Shown piece by piece: positions 1 through 7,832 of a stretch of 64,000 nucleotides of DNA (position 1 is the stretch's first letter; the number at the start of each line of letters is the position of its first letter). The notes below the pieces were generated by a model. The model did no database searches, was not told the origin of the DNA, and worked only from the letters and a program-made list of their open reading frames with translations. The position numbers and the translations under genes were made by a program. Source of the DNA: a virus; the IMG/VR virus record IMGVR_UViG_3300009370_000009, positions 1-64,000 of that record; one strand, 5' to 3'.

Positions 1-513
1 GCTATCACCGCCAGTGGCGGGGTAGTCGGGAATGTAACCGGCAACGCCTCAGGGACTGCCGCTACCGTCACCACCGCTGCCCAGACTGCTATCACTTCGG
101 TTGGGACTCTGACCGGGTTGACGATGGGTGGCACCGTTGACGCTGCCGATCAGATTGTTCAGAAGCCAGTCCTAAAGGATGTCGGAGAGACTTGCGTCGC
201 TAATGGAACATCGGGAGCGACGGACACGATTGATCTTCAAGATGGCAACGTCCACAATGTGACGTTGACAGCGAACTGTACGTTTACCTTCTCTAACCCT
301 CCTGCTTCAGGGACCTCGGGTTCATTCACCCTGTTCCTCAATCAGGATGGTACGGGGTCACGCACGGCCACTTGGCCGGGTTCGGTGAAGTGGGCTGGTG
401 GAACCGCGCCAACCCTTACTACTACTGCTAGTCGTACAGATATTCTGGTCTTTACAACTATTGACGGGGGAACGATCTGGTACGGAGCAGTGTCAGGACA
501 GGACTTCCAGTAA
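1..513 (+). CDS. tail fibre protein, C-terminal part (5' end outside window)
   Basis: The reading frame is open from base 1, so the gene begins upstream and 170 residues are visible. The visible part starts with an Ala/Thr/Gly-rich stretch and continues into a domain of about 125 residues with the motifs DVGET, TANCTFTFSNPPASG, SFTLFL.QDGTGSR and TWPGSV. The same domain, nearly residue for residue, ends the fibre gene at 7134-7832, which begins with a major-tropism-determinant-like N-terminus; by inference this gene does too. The stop overlaps the next start (TAATG). It is probably a virion adhesin at the tail tip. Function is inferred from the paralogue and the neighbouring adhesin genes; the receptor is unknown. 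Confidence 0.75.
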   Translation, partial: AITASGGVVGNVTGNASGTAATVTTAAQTAITSVGTLTGLTMGGTVDAADQIVQKPVLKDVGETCVANGTSGATDTIDLQDGNVHNVTLTANCTFTFSNPPASGTSGSFTLFLNQDGTGSRTATWPGSVKWAGGTAPTLTTTASRTDILVFTTIDGGTIWYGAVSGQDFQ

Positions 514-1319
514 TGCCTGTAGGTTCCGCTAAGTTCGGGTTGATGGCAGCCGCCGGGGGCGGCGCTAGTTTTGTTGCCACGGGCGGGATCATCACCCAAT
601 ACACCAACTCAGGTACGACGTATCGGGTCCACACCTTCAGGGGTTCAGGTAAGTTTGTTGTGAATAGCGGTGAGGCTGATGTAACTGCCTTGATTGTCGC
701 AGGAGGTGGAGGAACTGGAGCCGCTGGTGCTGGTGCGGGAGGTATGCAGCAGATTAGTTCAACAGCATCAGCCGGAACCTATTCCATCGTGGTCGGTGCC
801 GGTGGTGCGGGTACAGCAACTAGTGGTGGGAATAACGGAGCAAACTCGTCTGCGTTCGGCACAACTTCTACTGGAGGAGGTAAGGGTGGCGAAGGCTCAG
901 GCGGCTCAGGAGGCTCAGGCGGCGGCGGCTACGGAGGCGGTTCCCCCGGTTCCGGCACCTCGGGACAAGGTAATGCTGGTGGGTCATGGTCCGGTTCGGA
1001 GATTGGCGGTGGCGGCGGCAAGGGAGAAGCGGGCAATACTGATGGTCAAGGATACGGTGGCGATGGAGCCACTGGGATAGGTGTTAGTTCTTCAACCCCC
1101 TATTACGCAGGTGGCGGTGCCGCTGGCGACTACAACACCGGCAACCAGTACTACGGCGGTCAGGGTGGTGGAGCCAACAACGCACCGAATAGCCACGGTA
1201 TCGGAGGGGTTCCGAATACCGGGGGCGGGGCGAGTGGTAGGGATGTTACGCCTGTTGCAAAGGATGGGGCCGATGGCGGTGCGGGCATCGTTGTGATCCG
1301 CTACGAGGTGGCTGCGTAA
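513..1319 (+). CDS. glycine-rich tail fibre/adhesin protein
   Basis: A 268-residue protein. After about 35 residues comes a beta-like segment (YRVHTFRGSGKFVV, then ALIVAGGGG) typical of the glycine-rich domain of phage receptor-binding proteins, followed by about 200 residues dominated by Gly, Ser and Ala with runs of four or more glycines. It ends in AGIVVIRYEVAA, a common closing strand of these domains. Such Gly-rich regions are known in phage adhesins as polyglycine-helix tips. It starts on the TAATG overlap with the upstream fibre and ends on another TAATG, so it is part of a coupled adhesin string. Receptor-binding function is likely but not shown by the sequence itself. Confidence 0.7.
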   Translation: MPVGSAKFGLMAAAGGGASFVATGGIITQYTNSGTTYRVHTFRGSGKFVVNSGEADVTALIVAGGGGTGAAGAGAGGMQQISSTASAGTYSIVVGAGGAGTATSGGNNGANSSAFGTTSTGGGKGGEGSGGSGGSGGGGYGGGSPGSGTSGQGNAGGSWSGSEIGGGGGKGEAGNTDGQGYGGDGATGIGVSSSTPYYAGGGAAGDYNTGNQYYGGQGGGANNAPNSHGIGGVPNTGGGASGRDVTPVAKDGADGGAGIVVIRYEVAA

Positions 1320-1921
1320 TGGCTCTCCCCGCTTACATTGACGAGTCCACTGGTGCGATCACCGATGGTGAGGCATGGGTCGCCCTGGCGACGAAAACGC
1401 CCAGCGGGGCGAACGTGTCGTTCACTTCGACCGATGACGGTCAGGTCGGGGACTGGTCGCAATACATGGATCTCGTCGTGATCGGGTACTTCCGTATGAG
1501 CGCATCTGGAACCTATGGCGGTATGTGGCTCAACTTCAACAGCGACACGGGAAGCAACTATGCGTGGCAGGAGATGGTGTGCGATGGGTCGTCTGTGAAC
1601 TCTTGGGCTACTGGTTCTGCTGGGAGCGCAGGTACCGATTACATCAGAGTGGCTCATTGTCCCAAGGCGGGTGCCACCGCCAACATCTTTGGCTCAATGG
1701 TGTTAAACATCTTTGATGTCAATTCTGGCAAACACAAGTTGCTGACTTCGACTAGCGCTGCCGACTTGGATTCCAACAATACCGATAGCACCTGTGTCCT
1801 CTTTACTGGAACGTGGAAGAAACAAGATCCGATCACTTCGATCACCTTTGATGTGGACAACAACTACGTCACTGGAACCCGTTTCGACCTGTTCGGTGTC
1901 CTCCCAAGGATGGTGGCCTGA
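1319..1921 (+). CDS. LYG-family tail adhesin paralogue 1
   Basis: A 200-residue protein with no named domain that I recognise. It shares a layout with five other genes in this region: a 'Y..L.I' strand (QYMDLVVIGYF), a central segment with FNSDTGSNYAWQE, and a C-terminal strand of the F.LYG type (here FDLFGVLPRM). The closest match in the central segment is the gene at 9093-9719 (FNGDTTGANYMWGG). Start and stop overlap the neighbours by one base. Inferred to be a small beta-sandwich adhesin or fibre tip subunit. No catalytic motif is visible. Confidence 0.6.
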   Translation: MALPAYIDESTGAITDGEAWVALATKTPSGANVSFTSTDDGQVGDWSQYMDLVVIGYFRMSASGTYGGMWLNFNSDTGSNYAWQEMVCDGSSVNSWATGSAGSAGTDYIRVAHCPKAGATANIFGSMVLNIFDVNSGKHKLLTSTSAADLDSNNTDSTCVLFTGTWKKQDPITSITFDVDNNYVTGTRFDLFGVLPRMVA

Positions 1922-2457
1922 TGGCTGTGATCGAAGCAATCGCCACAACGTATTTGGAGGCTGATGCGGGGAACATCACATGGAGTTCGATTCCGCAAAC
2001 CTACGAGCATCTACAGATCCGTGCCAGTTTTCAGGATCACAACGCCACCAACTCGGCAACGAACTTCACGCTGGCGGTCTACTTCAACAACGACAATAGT
2101 TATGCAAGGTTCGCCACTCACATGGTGAGGGCCTACGGAAGTACCGATACTGGCTATGCCCACGCCTCTTGGGCGCAGGTTGGATACATGGGTGCCGAAC
2201 CAGACATCCCCCGTTATGCGGGGGTTGTGTTGGACATTCTGGACTACACCAACGCGAACAAGAAGACCGTGGTTTCTGGCCTCAACGGTTATGTGGGGAC
2301 GGTCAATAATGTTTCGTTCGGCTCGTCGCTATGGCATACGGCCAGCAGCGGGTCGGGCGTGAACGATGCGGTAACCCAGATCATGTTGCATTCTCCCGGC
2401 GGTGCTGGTCTGCTGCGGGGTGGGTCAGCGACTCTCTATGGATTGAAGTCTTCGTAA
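1921..2457 (+). CDS. LYG-family tail adhesin paralogue 2
   Basis: A 178-residue protein of the same local family: N-terminal QTYEHLQIRASFQD, a central FNNDNSYARF segment and a C-terminal ATLYGLKSS. It starts on TGATG at the end of paralogue 1 and ends on TAATG at the start of paralogue 3, so the three are probably translated together. No transmembrane segment or enzyme motif is visible. Likely a virion surface protein of the tail fibre region; the family itself I cannot name. Confidence 0.6.
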   Translation: MAVIEAIATTYLEADAGNITWSSIPQTYEHLQIRASFQDHNATNSATNFTLAVYFNNDNSYARFATHMVRAYGSTDTGYAHASWAQVGYMGAEPDIPRYAGVVLDILDYTNANKKTVVSGLNGYVGTVNNVSFGSSLWHTASSGSGVNDAVTQIMLHSPGGAGLLRGGSATLYGLKSS

Positions 2458-2990
2458 TGGCTGCTTTCACGGTTATCGACCACACTGAGATCGGGTCAGG
2501 CGGTGCTGGCTACTGGGAAGAAACAGGCATCTCGTCGTCCTACGACCACCTGTATCTGGTTGCGTCGTTGCGTGGCGAACACGCCACCAGAAAGTATGTC
2601 TCATTGTCGCTGACCGTAAACAGTGTCACTTCGTCGGTGTATTCCAATACGGCGATGTTCGCCAACTCCTCCTCCGTTACGCCAACCCGCGAGCCGGCGC
2701 GTTCCAATCTGGTCAACGCGTTCTGGCCGGGAAACAACACCCTCGCTGACACGTTCGGGTCTATGACGATCTGGATTCCCAACTATGCCAACACGGCGAA
2801 CTTCAAGTCGTTCGTGATGAGGTCTGCTTCCCCGAACAACAGCACGGGCACTGGCGATTGGATCGTCGGGGTCACGGCAGGTCTTTACAAGCAGACTTCA
2901 GCGATCTCGTCAATCAAGATCGCATCGGGTTACTCCGATGACTTGGCCCAGTATTCCACTATCACCCTCTACGGGGTAACAGGAGCTTAA
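2457..2990 (+). CDS. LYG-family tail adhesin paralogue 3
   Basis: A 177-residue protein starting at the TAATG overlap (MAAFTVIDHTEIG); a longer in-frame reading from 2331 only runs into the upstream gene. It has the family pattern: SSYDHLYLVASLRG near residue 25 and a C-terminal ITLYGVTGA. It closes the first cassette of three paralogues. About 60 non-coding bases follow, holding a promoter for the chaperone-like gene. Role inferred as adhesin from family and position. Confidence 0.6.
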   Translation: MAAFTVIDHTEIGSGGAGYWEETGISSSYDHLYLVASLRGEHATRKYVSLSLTVNSVTSSVYSNTAMFANSSSVTPTREPARSNLVNAFWPGNNTLADTFGSMTIWIPNYANTANFKSFVMRSASPNNSTGTGDWIVGVTAGLYKQTSAISSIKIASGYSDDLAQYSTITLYGVTGA

Positions 2991-3022
2991 GTGATGAGCA
3001 ATCTGCAGAATATGAAAAAATC

Positions 3023-3031
3023 TGGTATACT
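3023..3031 (+). promoter_or_regulatory. extended -10 promoter upstream of first tail chaperone-like gene
   Basis: TGGTATACT lies 20 bases before the ATG at 3052, with AAGGAG (3039-3044) placed well for ribosome binding. No good -35 hexamer is seen at 17 bases. The TGn extension plus TATACT recurs at several intergenic gaps in this window. Confidence 0.5.
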
Positions 3032-3051
3032 TTACATTAAGGAGATTATTG

Positions 3052-3363
3052 ATGGCACGATTTAAGGTTGTCAACGGTGAATACATCGAGTTGACGGCAG
3101 AAGAAGAAGCGGAAATGGACGCGATGGCTGAGGCTACGGATCAGGACTTGACCTTCGTCCGTGCTCAGCGCAACGCCATGCTGGGGGCCTGTGATTGGAC
3201 CCAGTTGGGTGACGCCACACTGGGTGACCATACTGCTGAGGAATGGCGTACATACCGTCAGGCTTTAAAGGACATTCCGCAGAATTATAGTCGTGTCAGC
3301 GATGTGGTGTGGCCGAATGATCCGCCGACACAGGCGGTTATTGACGCTGAGGGGGCTGAGTAA
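3052..3363 (+). CDS. phage tail assembly chaperone-like protein (Phage_tail_APC type)
   Basis: A 103-residue protein starting at 3052 (a TTG three bases earlier is in frame, but the ATG is better spaced from AAGGAG). After an acidic N-terminus it has the pattern R..RNAML...DWTQL.DA.L....EWRTYRQALKDIP, then VVWP..PPT. This is the classic signature of the small Phage_tail_APC family, which accompanies tail fibre genes. The gene at 9743-10048 is a paralogue with the same core. It overlaps the next fibre gene by TAATG. Likely acts in the cytoplasm as a fibre assembly chaperone; this role is inferred from the family. Confidence 0.75.
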   Translation: MARFKVVNGEYIELTAEEEAEMDAMAEATDQDLTFVRAQRNAMLGACDWTQLGDATLGDHTAEEWRTYRQALKDIPQNYSRVSDVVWPNDPPTQAVIDAEGAE

Positions 3364-3866
3364 TGGCTGTACAAATCCAGCTTCGTCGTGGCACGGCTTC
3401 GCAGTGGACTTCTGCGAATCCTACGTTGGCGGCGGGAGAGATGGGTATCGAAACCGATACCGACAAGTATAAGATCGGTGACGGGTCTACCGCTTGGACC
3501 TCGCTGGGCTACTCTTCTCTCCCCGGTACTGCTATTAGCAATACAGTGGTTGATGCCAAGGGCGACATCATTGCTGCCACGGCAGATAACACTGTCGCCA
3601 AACTAACGGTGGGTTCTAACGGTCAGGTGCTGACTGCCGCCTCAGGCCAGAGTACGGGCCTCCAGTGGACGACCATCTCGTCAGATTCAATCTCTGATGC
3701 TGACAGCGATACGAAGATTCAGGTTGAGGAAGGGTCTGACGAGGATATTATTAGGTTCGATACGGCTGGTACAGAGCAAATGACCATCAAAGCTGATGGT
3801 ACAATTACACTAACACAAGGATTGGACGACGTTAATGCCGTATTAGCCGTTCAGATCTTTCGATAA
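3363..3866 (+). CDS. tail fibre protein with major-tropism-determinant-like N-terminus
   Basis: A 167-residue protein. Residues 1-50 (IQLRRGTASQW, LAAGEMGIETDT, YKIGDGSTAW) match the N-terminal domain found in Mtd-like phage receptor-binding proteins, used for attachment to the tail. The middle has GDIIAATADNTVAKL and the end has DTKIQVEEGSDEDIIRFDT, common in fibres of environmental phages. The protein then stops after a short tail, so it looks short compared with relatives that continue into a tip domain. The G+C-rich composition of the preceding region fades out within this gene near 3760. A strong Shine-Dalgarno (AAGGAGG) follows the stop for the next gene. Confidence 0.7.
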   Translation: MAVQIQLRRGTASQWTSANPTLAAGEMGIETDTDKYKIGDGSTAWTSLGYSSLPGTAISNTVVDAKGDIIAATADNTVAKLTVGSNGQVLTAASGQSTGLQWTTISSDSISDADSDTKIQVEEGSDEDIIRFDTAGTEQMTIKADGTITLTQGLDDVNAVLAVQIFR

Positions 3867-3878
3867 GGAGGAAAACCA

Positions 3879-4235
3879 ATGGCTACATATTCCAAACAAT
3901 ATTTATCTGGCGGTGGCGCTAATGGAACTGGTATTGAACTCGCTGTTGATAGTGGGACTTATACCACGATTCACACTTCTAGTGGTACTGCTGGTGACAT
4001 AGATGAGATTTGGCTGTATGCTTCTAATACCCATACTTCGGATATCAAGGTAACTTTAAAATTTGGCGGGACAGATGATCCTGACGACATTATTGAAGTT
4101 ACTGTTGGTGCTGAAGCTGGACTAGTTTTGCTAATCCCAGGGCTGATTCTTAAGGGTGGTTCTTTGGTGCTTTTGGGCGCTGCTGCAACTGCTTCTAAGG
4201 TCTCGGTATTCGGATACGTAAATAGGATCTCTTAA
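3879..4235 (+). CDS. virion-associated protein of adhesin region, unknown
   Basis: A 118-residue protein preceded by a near-ideal ribosome binding site (AAGGAGGAAAACCA before ATG). It is rich in Gly, Thr and Val with alternating hydrophobic residues suggesting beta-sandwich strands, including IDEIWLYASN, IKVTLKFGG and VSVFGYVNR at the end. I do not recognise the family. The position between a fibre and Kelch-like proteins, and the strong translation signal, suggest an abundant structural or decoration protein. Confidence 0.55.
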   Translation: MATYSKQYLSGGGANGTGIELAVDSGTYTTIHTSSGTAGDIDEIWLYASNTHTSDIKVTLKFGGTDDPDDIIEVTVGAEAGLVLLIPGLILKGGSLVLLGAAATASKVSVFGYVNRIS

Positions 4236-4237
4236 TC

Positions 4238-4681
4238 ATGGCGGAGATAGAACGTATTCTGCCTACTACGAAGGTATCACAATGGCTTGCTTCTGCTATC
4301 ACTGGTGAATCCATATCACCTCCCCCTACGGGGAACGCTGGCTATTTTGTGGGTGGCAATAGTGGTAGCCGACTTGATTCTATTGATAGGGTAGATTTTG
4401 ATGATGACACTAGGTTTACCCTTAGTGCCACATTAAGTGTTGCTCGTGATCAAATTGGTGGAATATCCAATTCTGGTGTTGCTGGGTATGTTGCTGGTGG
4501 GTCGTATAACCCTGGCAGTGGTTGGACAGGAAGGCTTGATATTCACAAGTTGACGTATAATGGTGACACTACGTCTGTAATTAGTGCAACTTTGGGTGGA
4601 ACGGGCCGGAGACAACTTGGAGATGCTGGTATGTCTAATCAAGGTACTGCTGGTTATTGGGCTGGAGGTTATAGTACATAA
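4238..4681 (+). CDS. Kelch-like repeat tail protein, N-terminal half of a split gene
   Basis: A 147-residue protein. The N-terminus (IERILPTTKVSQW) parallels the N-terminus of 5277-6233 (MERTHPGTKVSEW). Two complete repeats of about 50 residues follow, each starting AGY.xGG, running through an I/L-D-strand and L-S-A-T-L-S, and closing with SN.GV/T. A third repeat begins (AGYWAGG) but stops after three more residues at 4679-4681. The rest of that repeat is encoded by the next gene, in the -1 frame, starting on TAATG. These repeats resemble Kelch-type propeller blades, common in receptor-binding tips. Either the gene was split by a frameshift, or the propeller is assembled from two chains. Confidence 0.65.
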   Translation: MAEIERILPTTKVSQWLASAITGESISPPPTGNAGYFVGGNSGSRLDSIDRVDFDDDTRFTLSATLSVARDQIGGISNSGVAGYVAGGSYNPGSGWTGRLDIHKLTYNGDTTSVISATLGGTGRRQLGDAGMSNQGTAGYWAGGYST

Positions 4682-5277
4682 TGGCATATCAGGATACGGT
4701 TGCTAAACTTACTTATTCTACTGAGGCGCGCACTGTATTGAGTGCCTCTATGTCAAATGACAGGTATGAAACTGCCGGTTTTTCCAATTCGGGTACTGCT
4801 GGGTATGTGGCTGGTGGTTATGGCACGGCTTATGGTTCCAACCAAGGATTGTTGCAGTCGATAGATAAATTTACTTTTTCTAATGATAGCCGTTCTACTT
4901 TGAGTGCTGTTATTACTATGGGTTATTCTAATACTTTTGGTAGATATGGGTGTATGGGGTTTGCCAATAGCGGCACTGCTGGTTATATCGCTGGCGGTGG
5001 ATATATGCCGCGTACAGATATTATTGATAAGATTACGTTCTCTAATGATTCTAAATCAACTCTATCTGCTACCTTAAGTGACGACACTTGGGATCAGGGT
5101 GCAGGATGGGAGAATAAGAATACGGCTGGATATGTTGGTGGTGGGGCAAGTCATACTGGTGACTCAGACGTTATTGACAAACTTACTTTTTCTAATGAAT
5201 CGATTAGTACGCTAACGGCTACGCTTTCCGTTCAGCGGGAACGTTGTGCTGGTTTAGGTAATGGAGGAACGTATTAA
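4681..5277 (+). CDS. Kelch-like repeat tail protein, C-terminal half of a split gene
   Basis: A 198-residue protein beginning inside a repeat: after MAYQDT the segment VAKLTYS...RTVLSAS and SNSGT completes the blade cut off at the end of 4238-4681. Three complete repeats follow (AGYVAGG, AGYIAGG, AGYVGGG), each with IDK.TFSND or SNES and a TLSA/TLTA strand. Together the two genes give six repeats, matching the six in the undivided paralogue 5277-6233. No independent ribosome binding site is evident; translation probably depends on reinitiation at TAATG. Confidence 0.65.
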   Translation: MAYQDTVAKLTYSTEARTVLSASMSNDRYETAGFSNSGTAGYVAGGYGTAYGSNQGLLQSIDKFTFSNDSRSTLSAVITMGYSNTFGRYGCMGFANSGTAGYIAGGGYMPRTDIIDKITFSNDSKSTLSATLSDDTWDQGAGWENKNTAGYVGGGASHTGDSDVIDKLTFSNESISTLTATLSVQRERCAGLGNGGTY

Positions 5278-6233
5278 TGACACGTATGGAACGTACTCAT
5301 CCTGGTACTAAAGTTTCTGAGTGGGCTTCTGGTTCTATTGCTGCCAATCCGGGTTGGATCAAGCAACCCGCTGGTTATTTTGGTGGCGGTAATGACAGTG
5401 GCAATCAGTCCACTGTAGATAAGATACTTTTTAGCAACGATTCTCGGACCACATTGGGTACTGGTATGTCTGTCGTCCGCGAAGGTCTTGCTGGGATGGC
5501 TTCACCAGTTGCAGGCTATTTTGGTGGTGGTGAGGGCGGGACTAACGCTGGCAACATTGTTGACCGCTTCCTGTTCTCTAACGATTCTAGAACCACGTTG
5601 GGTACTGGTTTATCGGTTACCCGCTACAATCTTGCTGCGATGGCTTCGTCGGTTGCGGGCTATTTCGGTGGCGGGTATTACCCGTGGAGTGCTGTCGTTG
5701 ACCGTTTTCTTTTTAGTAACGACTCCCGAACGGTATTGAGTACGGGTTTGTCAGTTGCCCGACAGTATCCCTCAGGGATGGCTTCGTCGGTTGCGGGTTA
5801 TTTTGGTGGCGGTCATGCGGAGTCTAGTGGAGCCTCCAGCGTTGTTGACCGTTTTCTTTTTAGTAATGATTCCCGCACCACATTGGGGACGGGCCTATCG
5901 GCTGCCCGTTCACAGATCGCTGGATTTGCTTCTGACGTTGCCGGTTATTACGCTGGCGGCGGTTCGCCTAATGTAACTACTGTTGATCGGTTTCTGTTTA
6001 GCAATGACAGCAGAACCACATTGACTAATGGCGTGTCGGCTGCTCGTGCTGGTGCTGGCGGAATGGCTTCTGATTCAGCAGGTTACATGGGTGGTGGCCG
6101 TAACGCAAGTTCTACCAATGTAGACATTGTTGACCGCTGGCTTTTCTCTAACGACTCTAGAACTACGTTGAGTACTGGCTTGTCGTATACCCCTAACAAT
6201 GTTGGTGCGTTTGGGGATTCGTCATCGGTATGA
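5277..6233 (+). CDS. Kelch-like six-repeat tail adhesin
   Basis: A 318-residue protein. After a 31-residue N-terminus (MERTHPGTKVSEW) come six repeats of 45-51 residues: AGYFGGG, a variable loop, VDRFLFSNDSRTTL, GTGLS..R, then MASSV or similar. The variable loop after the glycine run differs most between repeats, while the second half is almost invariant; this is the pattern expected of propeller blades with exposed binding loops. It is a paralogue of the split pair just upstream. Likely a virion receptor-binding protein. Six blades closing into a propeller is an inference from repeat count and length. Confidence 0.7.
   Translation: MTRMERTHPGTKVSEWASGSIAANPGWIKQPAGYFGGGNDSGNQSTVDKILFSNDSRTTLGTGMSVVREGLAGMASPVAGYFGGGEGGTNAGNIVDRFLFSNDSRTTLGTGLSVTRYNLAAMASSVAGYFGGGYYPWSAVVDRFLFSNDSRTVLSTGLSVARQYPSGMASSVAGYFGGGHAESSGASSVVDRFLFSNDSRTTLGTGLSAARSQIAGFASDVAGYYAGGGSPNVTTVDRFLFSNDSRTTLTNGVSAARAGAGGMASDSAGYMGGGRNASSTNVDIVDRWLFSNDSRTTLSTGLSYTPNNVGAFGDSSSV
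5370..6230 (+). repeat. six tandem Kelch-like coding repeats
   Basis: Each unit is about 140-150 bases and contains a near-identical core (gttgaccg.ttt.tttt followed by a version of agtaacgattcc and accacattg). The conserved core codes VDRFLFSNDSRTTL. High DNA identity between units would allow unit gain or loss by recombination. Confidence 0.7.
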
Positions 6234-6234
6234 C

Positions 6235-6240
6235 TATAAT
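6235..6240 (+). promoter_or_regulatory. possible -10 element upstream of 6259 gene
   Basis: TATAAT lies directly after the stop of the Kelch-like gene and 18 bases before the next ATG, with GGAAAGGATT as a ribosome site in between. No -35 is evident and the TGn extension is off by one base, so this is weaker than the other sites. Confidence 0.35.
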
Positions 6241-6258
6241 AAATGGAAAGGATTTATA

Positions 6259-6801
6259 ATGGATTTGAATGATGCAATAGAACAGATACAACAACCACGG
6301 TCCAGGTATCAACTGGAGCGTTTTGTGATAGGTCAGCATGATACTGTGGAGATGCAGTTTTACCAGTGCGTGATTGAACTCAACGATATGCTACATAAGT
6401 ATAGATTAGCTGAGATCAGTCAGGTTAGGATGGAAAGGGAGATTGCTCGTCTCGAGAACTCAGATGAGGAAGATGCTGATTTGGATTTGGCTGAGAAGAA
6501 ACTTGAATACGAGTTCTTTCTTGGTGTCAAGAATGGAGGGGAACGGGAGATTATATGCCTATTGGATATCTACAACCAGATTCCCCATTTTTCCAGAGAT
6601 GAGATTGACCATGCTCAGCCTGAGTATTGGGATAAGCGGTTGACTCGTCAGACCCAGCTTCAGATTATGGCTGGCAATGTGCAGTGGGCACAGTTGGATT
6701 CGATGCGTCAGATCGACAAGTTGGAACCGATGATTGAGGAACAGCAGAAACTTATCACTGATATGGCTGAGAGAGAACTTATTGAAGGGGGTGAAGTATG
6801 A
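6259..6801 (+). CDS. hypothetical protein, coiled-coil-rich, adhesin region
   Basis: A 180-residue protein starting at 6259 after AAAGGATT; an in-frame reading from 6199 would run back into the Kelch gene. It is highly charged, Glu/Gln/Leu-rich and predicted by eye to be mainly helical, with heptad-like stretches (residues 60-100 and 150-178). There are no catalytic motifs. Its acidic C-terminus overlaps the next start by ATGA. Its position at the end of the Kelch set suggests an assembly factor or chaperone for those proteins, but that is a guess. Confidence 0.5.
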   Translation: MDLNDAIEQIQQPRSRYQLERFVIGQHDTVEMQFYQCVIELNDMLHKYRLAEISQVRMEREIARLENSDEEDADLDLAEKKLEYEFFLGVKNGGEREIICLLDIYNQIPHFSRDEIDHAQPEYWDKRLTRQTQLQIMAGNVQWAQLDSMRQIDKLEPMIEEQQKLITDMAERELIEGGEV

Positions 6802-7094
6802 GATATTTCAAGTGGAAGCTTTCTGAGGGAACTTGGGGCACCGGTCCAGAAGTGGAACTTAATTCAGTAAATAAGATCACTGCTGGATCCTATGTGGATT
6901 CTGATGGGTATCGTATTGGATATTTAAAAGATTATAGTATTTCTGGTGTAGACTCTGATTGGGATGTTACTGAGGTATCAGAGGCAGATGCTTTGGCTTT
7001 TGCTCAGGCGATTTGGGCAGATGCTGAAGTGGATTCTGATGGTATACTTACCCATCCACAACCTGAAGATGTTGAAGAACCAGTAGTTGAATAG
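6798..7094 (+). CDS. small acidic protein, possible fibre assembly factor
   Basis: A 98-residue protein overlapping the upstream gene by ATGA. It has an N-terminal RYFKWKLSEGTWGTGPE motif, a Tyr/Gly-rich middle and a very acidic tail (PEDVEEPVVE). It occupies the same last-in-cassette position as the two tail chaperone-like genes, yet lacks their RQ.L.D core. Family not recognised. Confidence 0.5.
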   Translation: MRYFKWKLSEGTWGTGPEVELNSVNKITAGSYVDSDGYRIGYLKDYSISGVDSDWDVTEVSEADALAFAQAIWADAEVDSDGILTHPQPEDVEEPVVE

Positions 7095-7115
7095 TTAGTT
7101 TAAAAATAGCATATC

Positions 7116-7124
7116 TGCTATACT
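7116..7124 (+). promoter_or_regulatory. extended -10 promoter upstream of fibre gene 7134
   Basis: TGCTATACT ends only 9 bases before the ATG at 7134, with GGAGGT (7125-7130) between. Transcription starting 6-7 bases past the -10 would leave almost no leader and lose the ribosome site, so this promoter would make a near-leaderless mRNA, whereas read-through transcripts would keep the site. Confidence 0.5.
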
Positions 7125-7133
7125 GGAGGTATT

Positions 7134-7832
7134 ATGGCAGTACAAATTCAACTTAGACGAGACACTGCTAGTAATTGGACAACTAATAACCCGACGTTGG
7201 CTGAGGGCGAGTTCGCTATTGAGACGGACACCGACAAGTACAAGATCGGTGACGGTTCCACAGCGTGGACCTCTCTCGGCTATTCGTCGCTGCCCAGTGG
7301 TACGGCCACGATAGCCAGCCCGACGTTTACTGGGGTACCTGCCGGTCCTACGGCATCAGCGAACACCAATACGACTCAGTTGGCTACGACAGCGTTCGTA
7401 ATGACTGAGGTTGGGGACTATTTACCTTTGGCTGGTGGGACTCTCAGCGGTGCCGTGAACGCTGGTGACCAGATCATACAGAAAGCAGTATTCAAGGATG
7501 TTGGAGAAACGCTAGCAACTAATGGCACATCTGGATCTACGGCAACCATTGATCTTGAAGACGGCAACTTCCACAAAGTCACCCTGACGGCGAACTGCAC
7601 CTTTACGTTCTCAAACCCGCCAGCCTCAGGTACGGCTGGTTCGTTTACGTTGTTCTTGGTTCAGGATGGGACAGGTTCCAGAACGGTGACTTGGCCGGGT
7701 TCGGTTGACTGGGCTGCGGCTACTGCTCCTACGTTAACCACTACTGCTGCTGCAGTTGATGTGTTAACGTTTATCACCTTGGATGGTGGTACTATCTGGA
7801 ATGGGTTTGTTGCCGGTCAGGCGATGGGCTAA
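7134..7832 (+). CDS. tail fibre protein: Mtd-like N-terminus plus shared C-terminal domain
   Basis: A 232-residue protein. Residues 1-52 are the Mtd-type N-terminal domain (IQLRRDTASNW, LAEGEFAIETDT, YKIGDGSTAW), shared with 3363-3866. Residues 55-105 are a linker with TIASPTFTGVP and TTQLATTAFV, a collar-like motif frequent in phage fibres. Residues 106-232 are the domain shared with the truncated fibre at the window start (DVGET, TANCTFTFSNPPASG, TWPGSV). It heads the second adhesin cassette and overlaps the next gene by TAATG. Virion attachment through the N-terminus and a distal C-terminal domain is the expected arrangement. Confidence 0.75.
   Translation: MAVQIQLRRDTASNWTTNNPTLAEGEFAIETDTDKYKIGDGSTAWTSLGYSSLPSGTATIASPTFTGVPAGPTASANTNTTQLATTAFVMTEVGDYLPLAGGTLSGAVNAGDQIIQKAVFKDVGETLATNGTSGSTATIDLEDGNFHKVTLTANCTFTFSNPPASGTAGSFTLFLVQDGTGSRTVTWPGSVDWAAATAPTLTTTAAAVDVLTFITLDGGTIWNGFVAGQAMG

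Noticed and set aside
694-1296. Two alternative plus-strand frames within the glycine-rich gene
   Set aside because: They are out-of-frame readings of GGx-rich codons giving Val/Gln/Ala or Arg-rich low-complexity sequence; the main frame fits the overlapping stop-start junctions.
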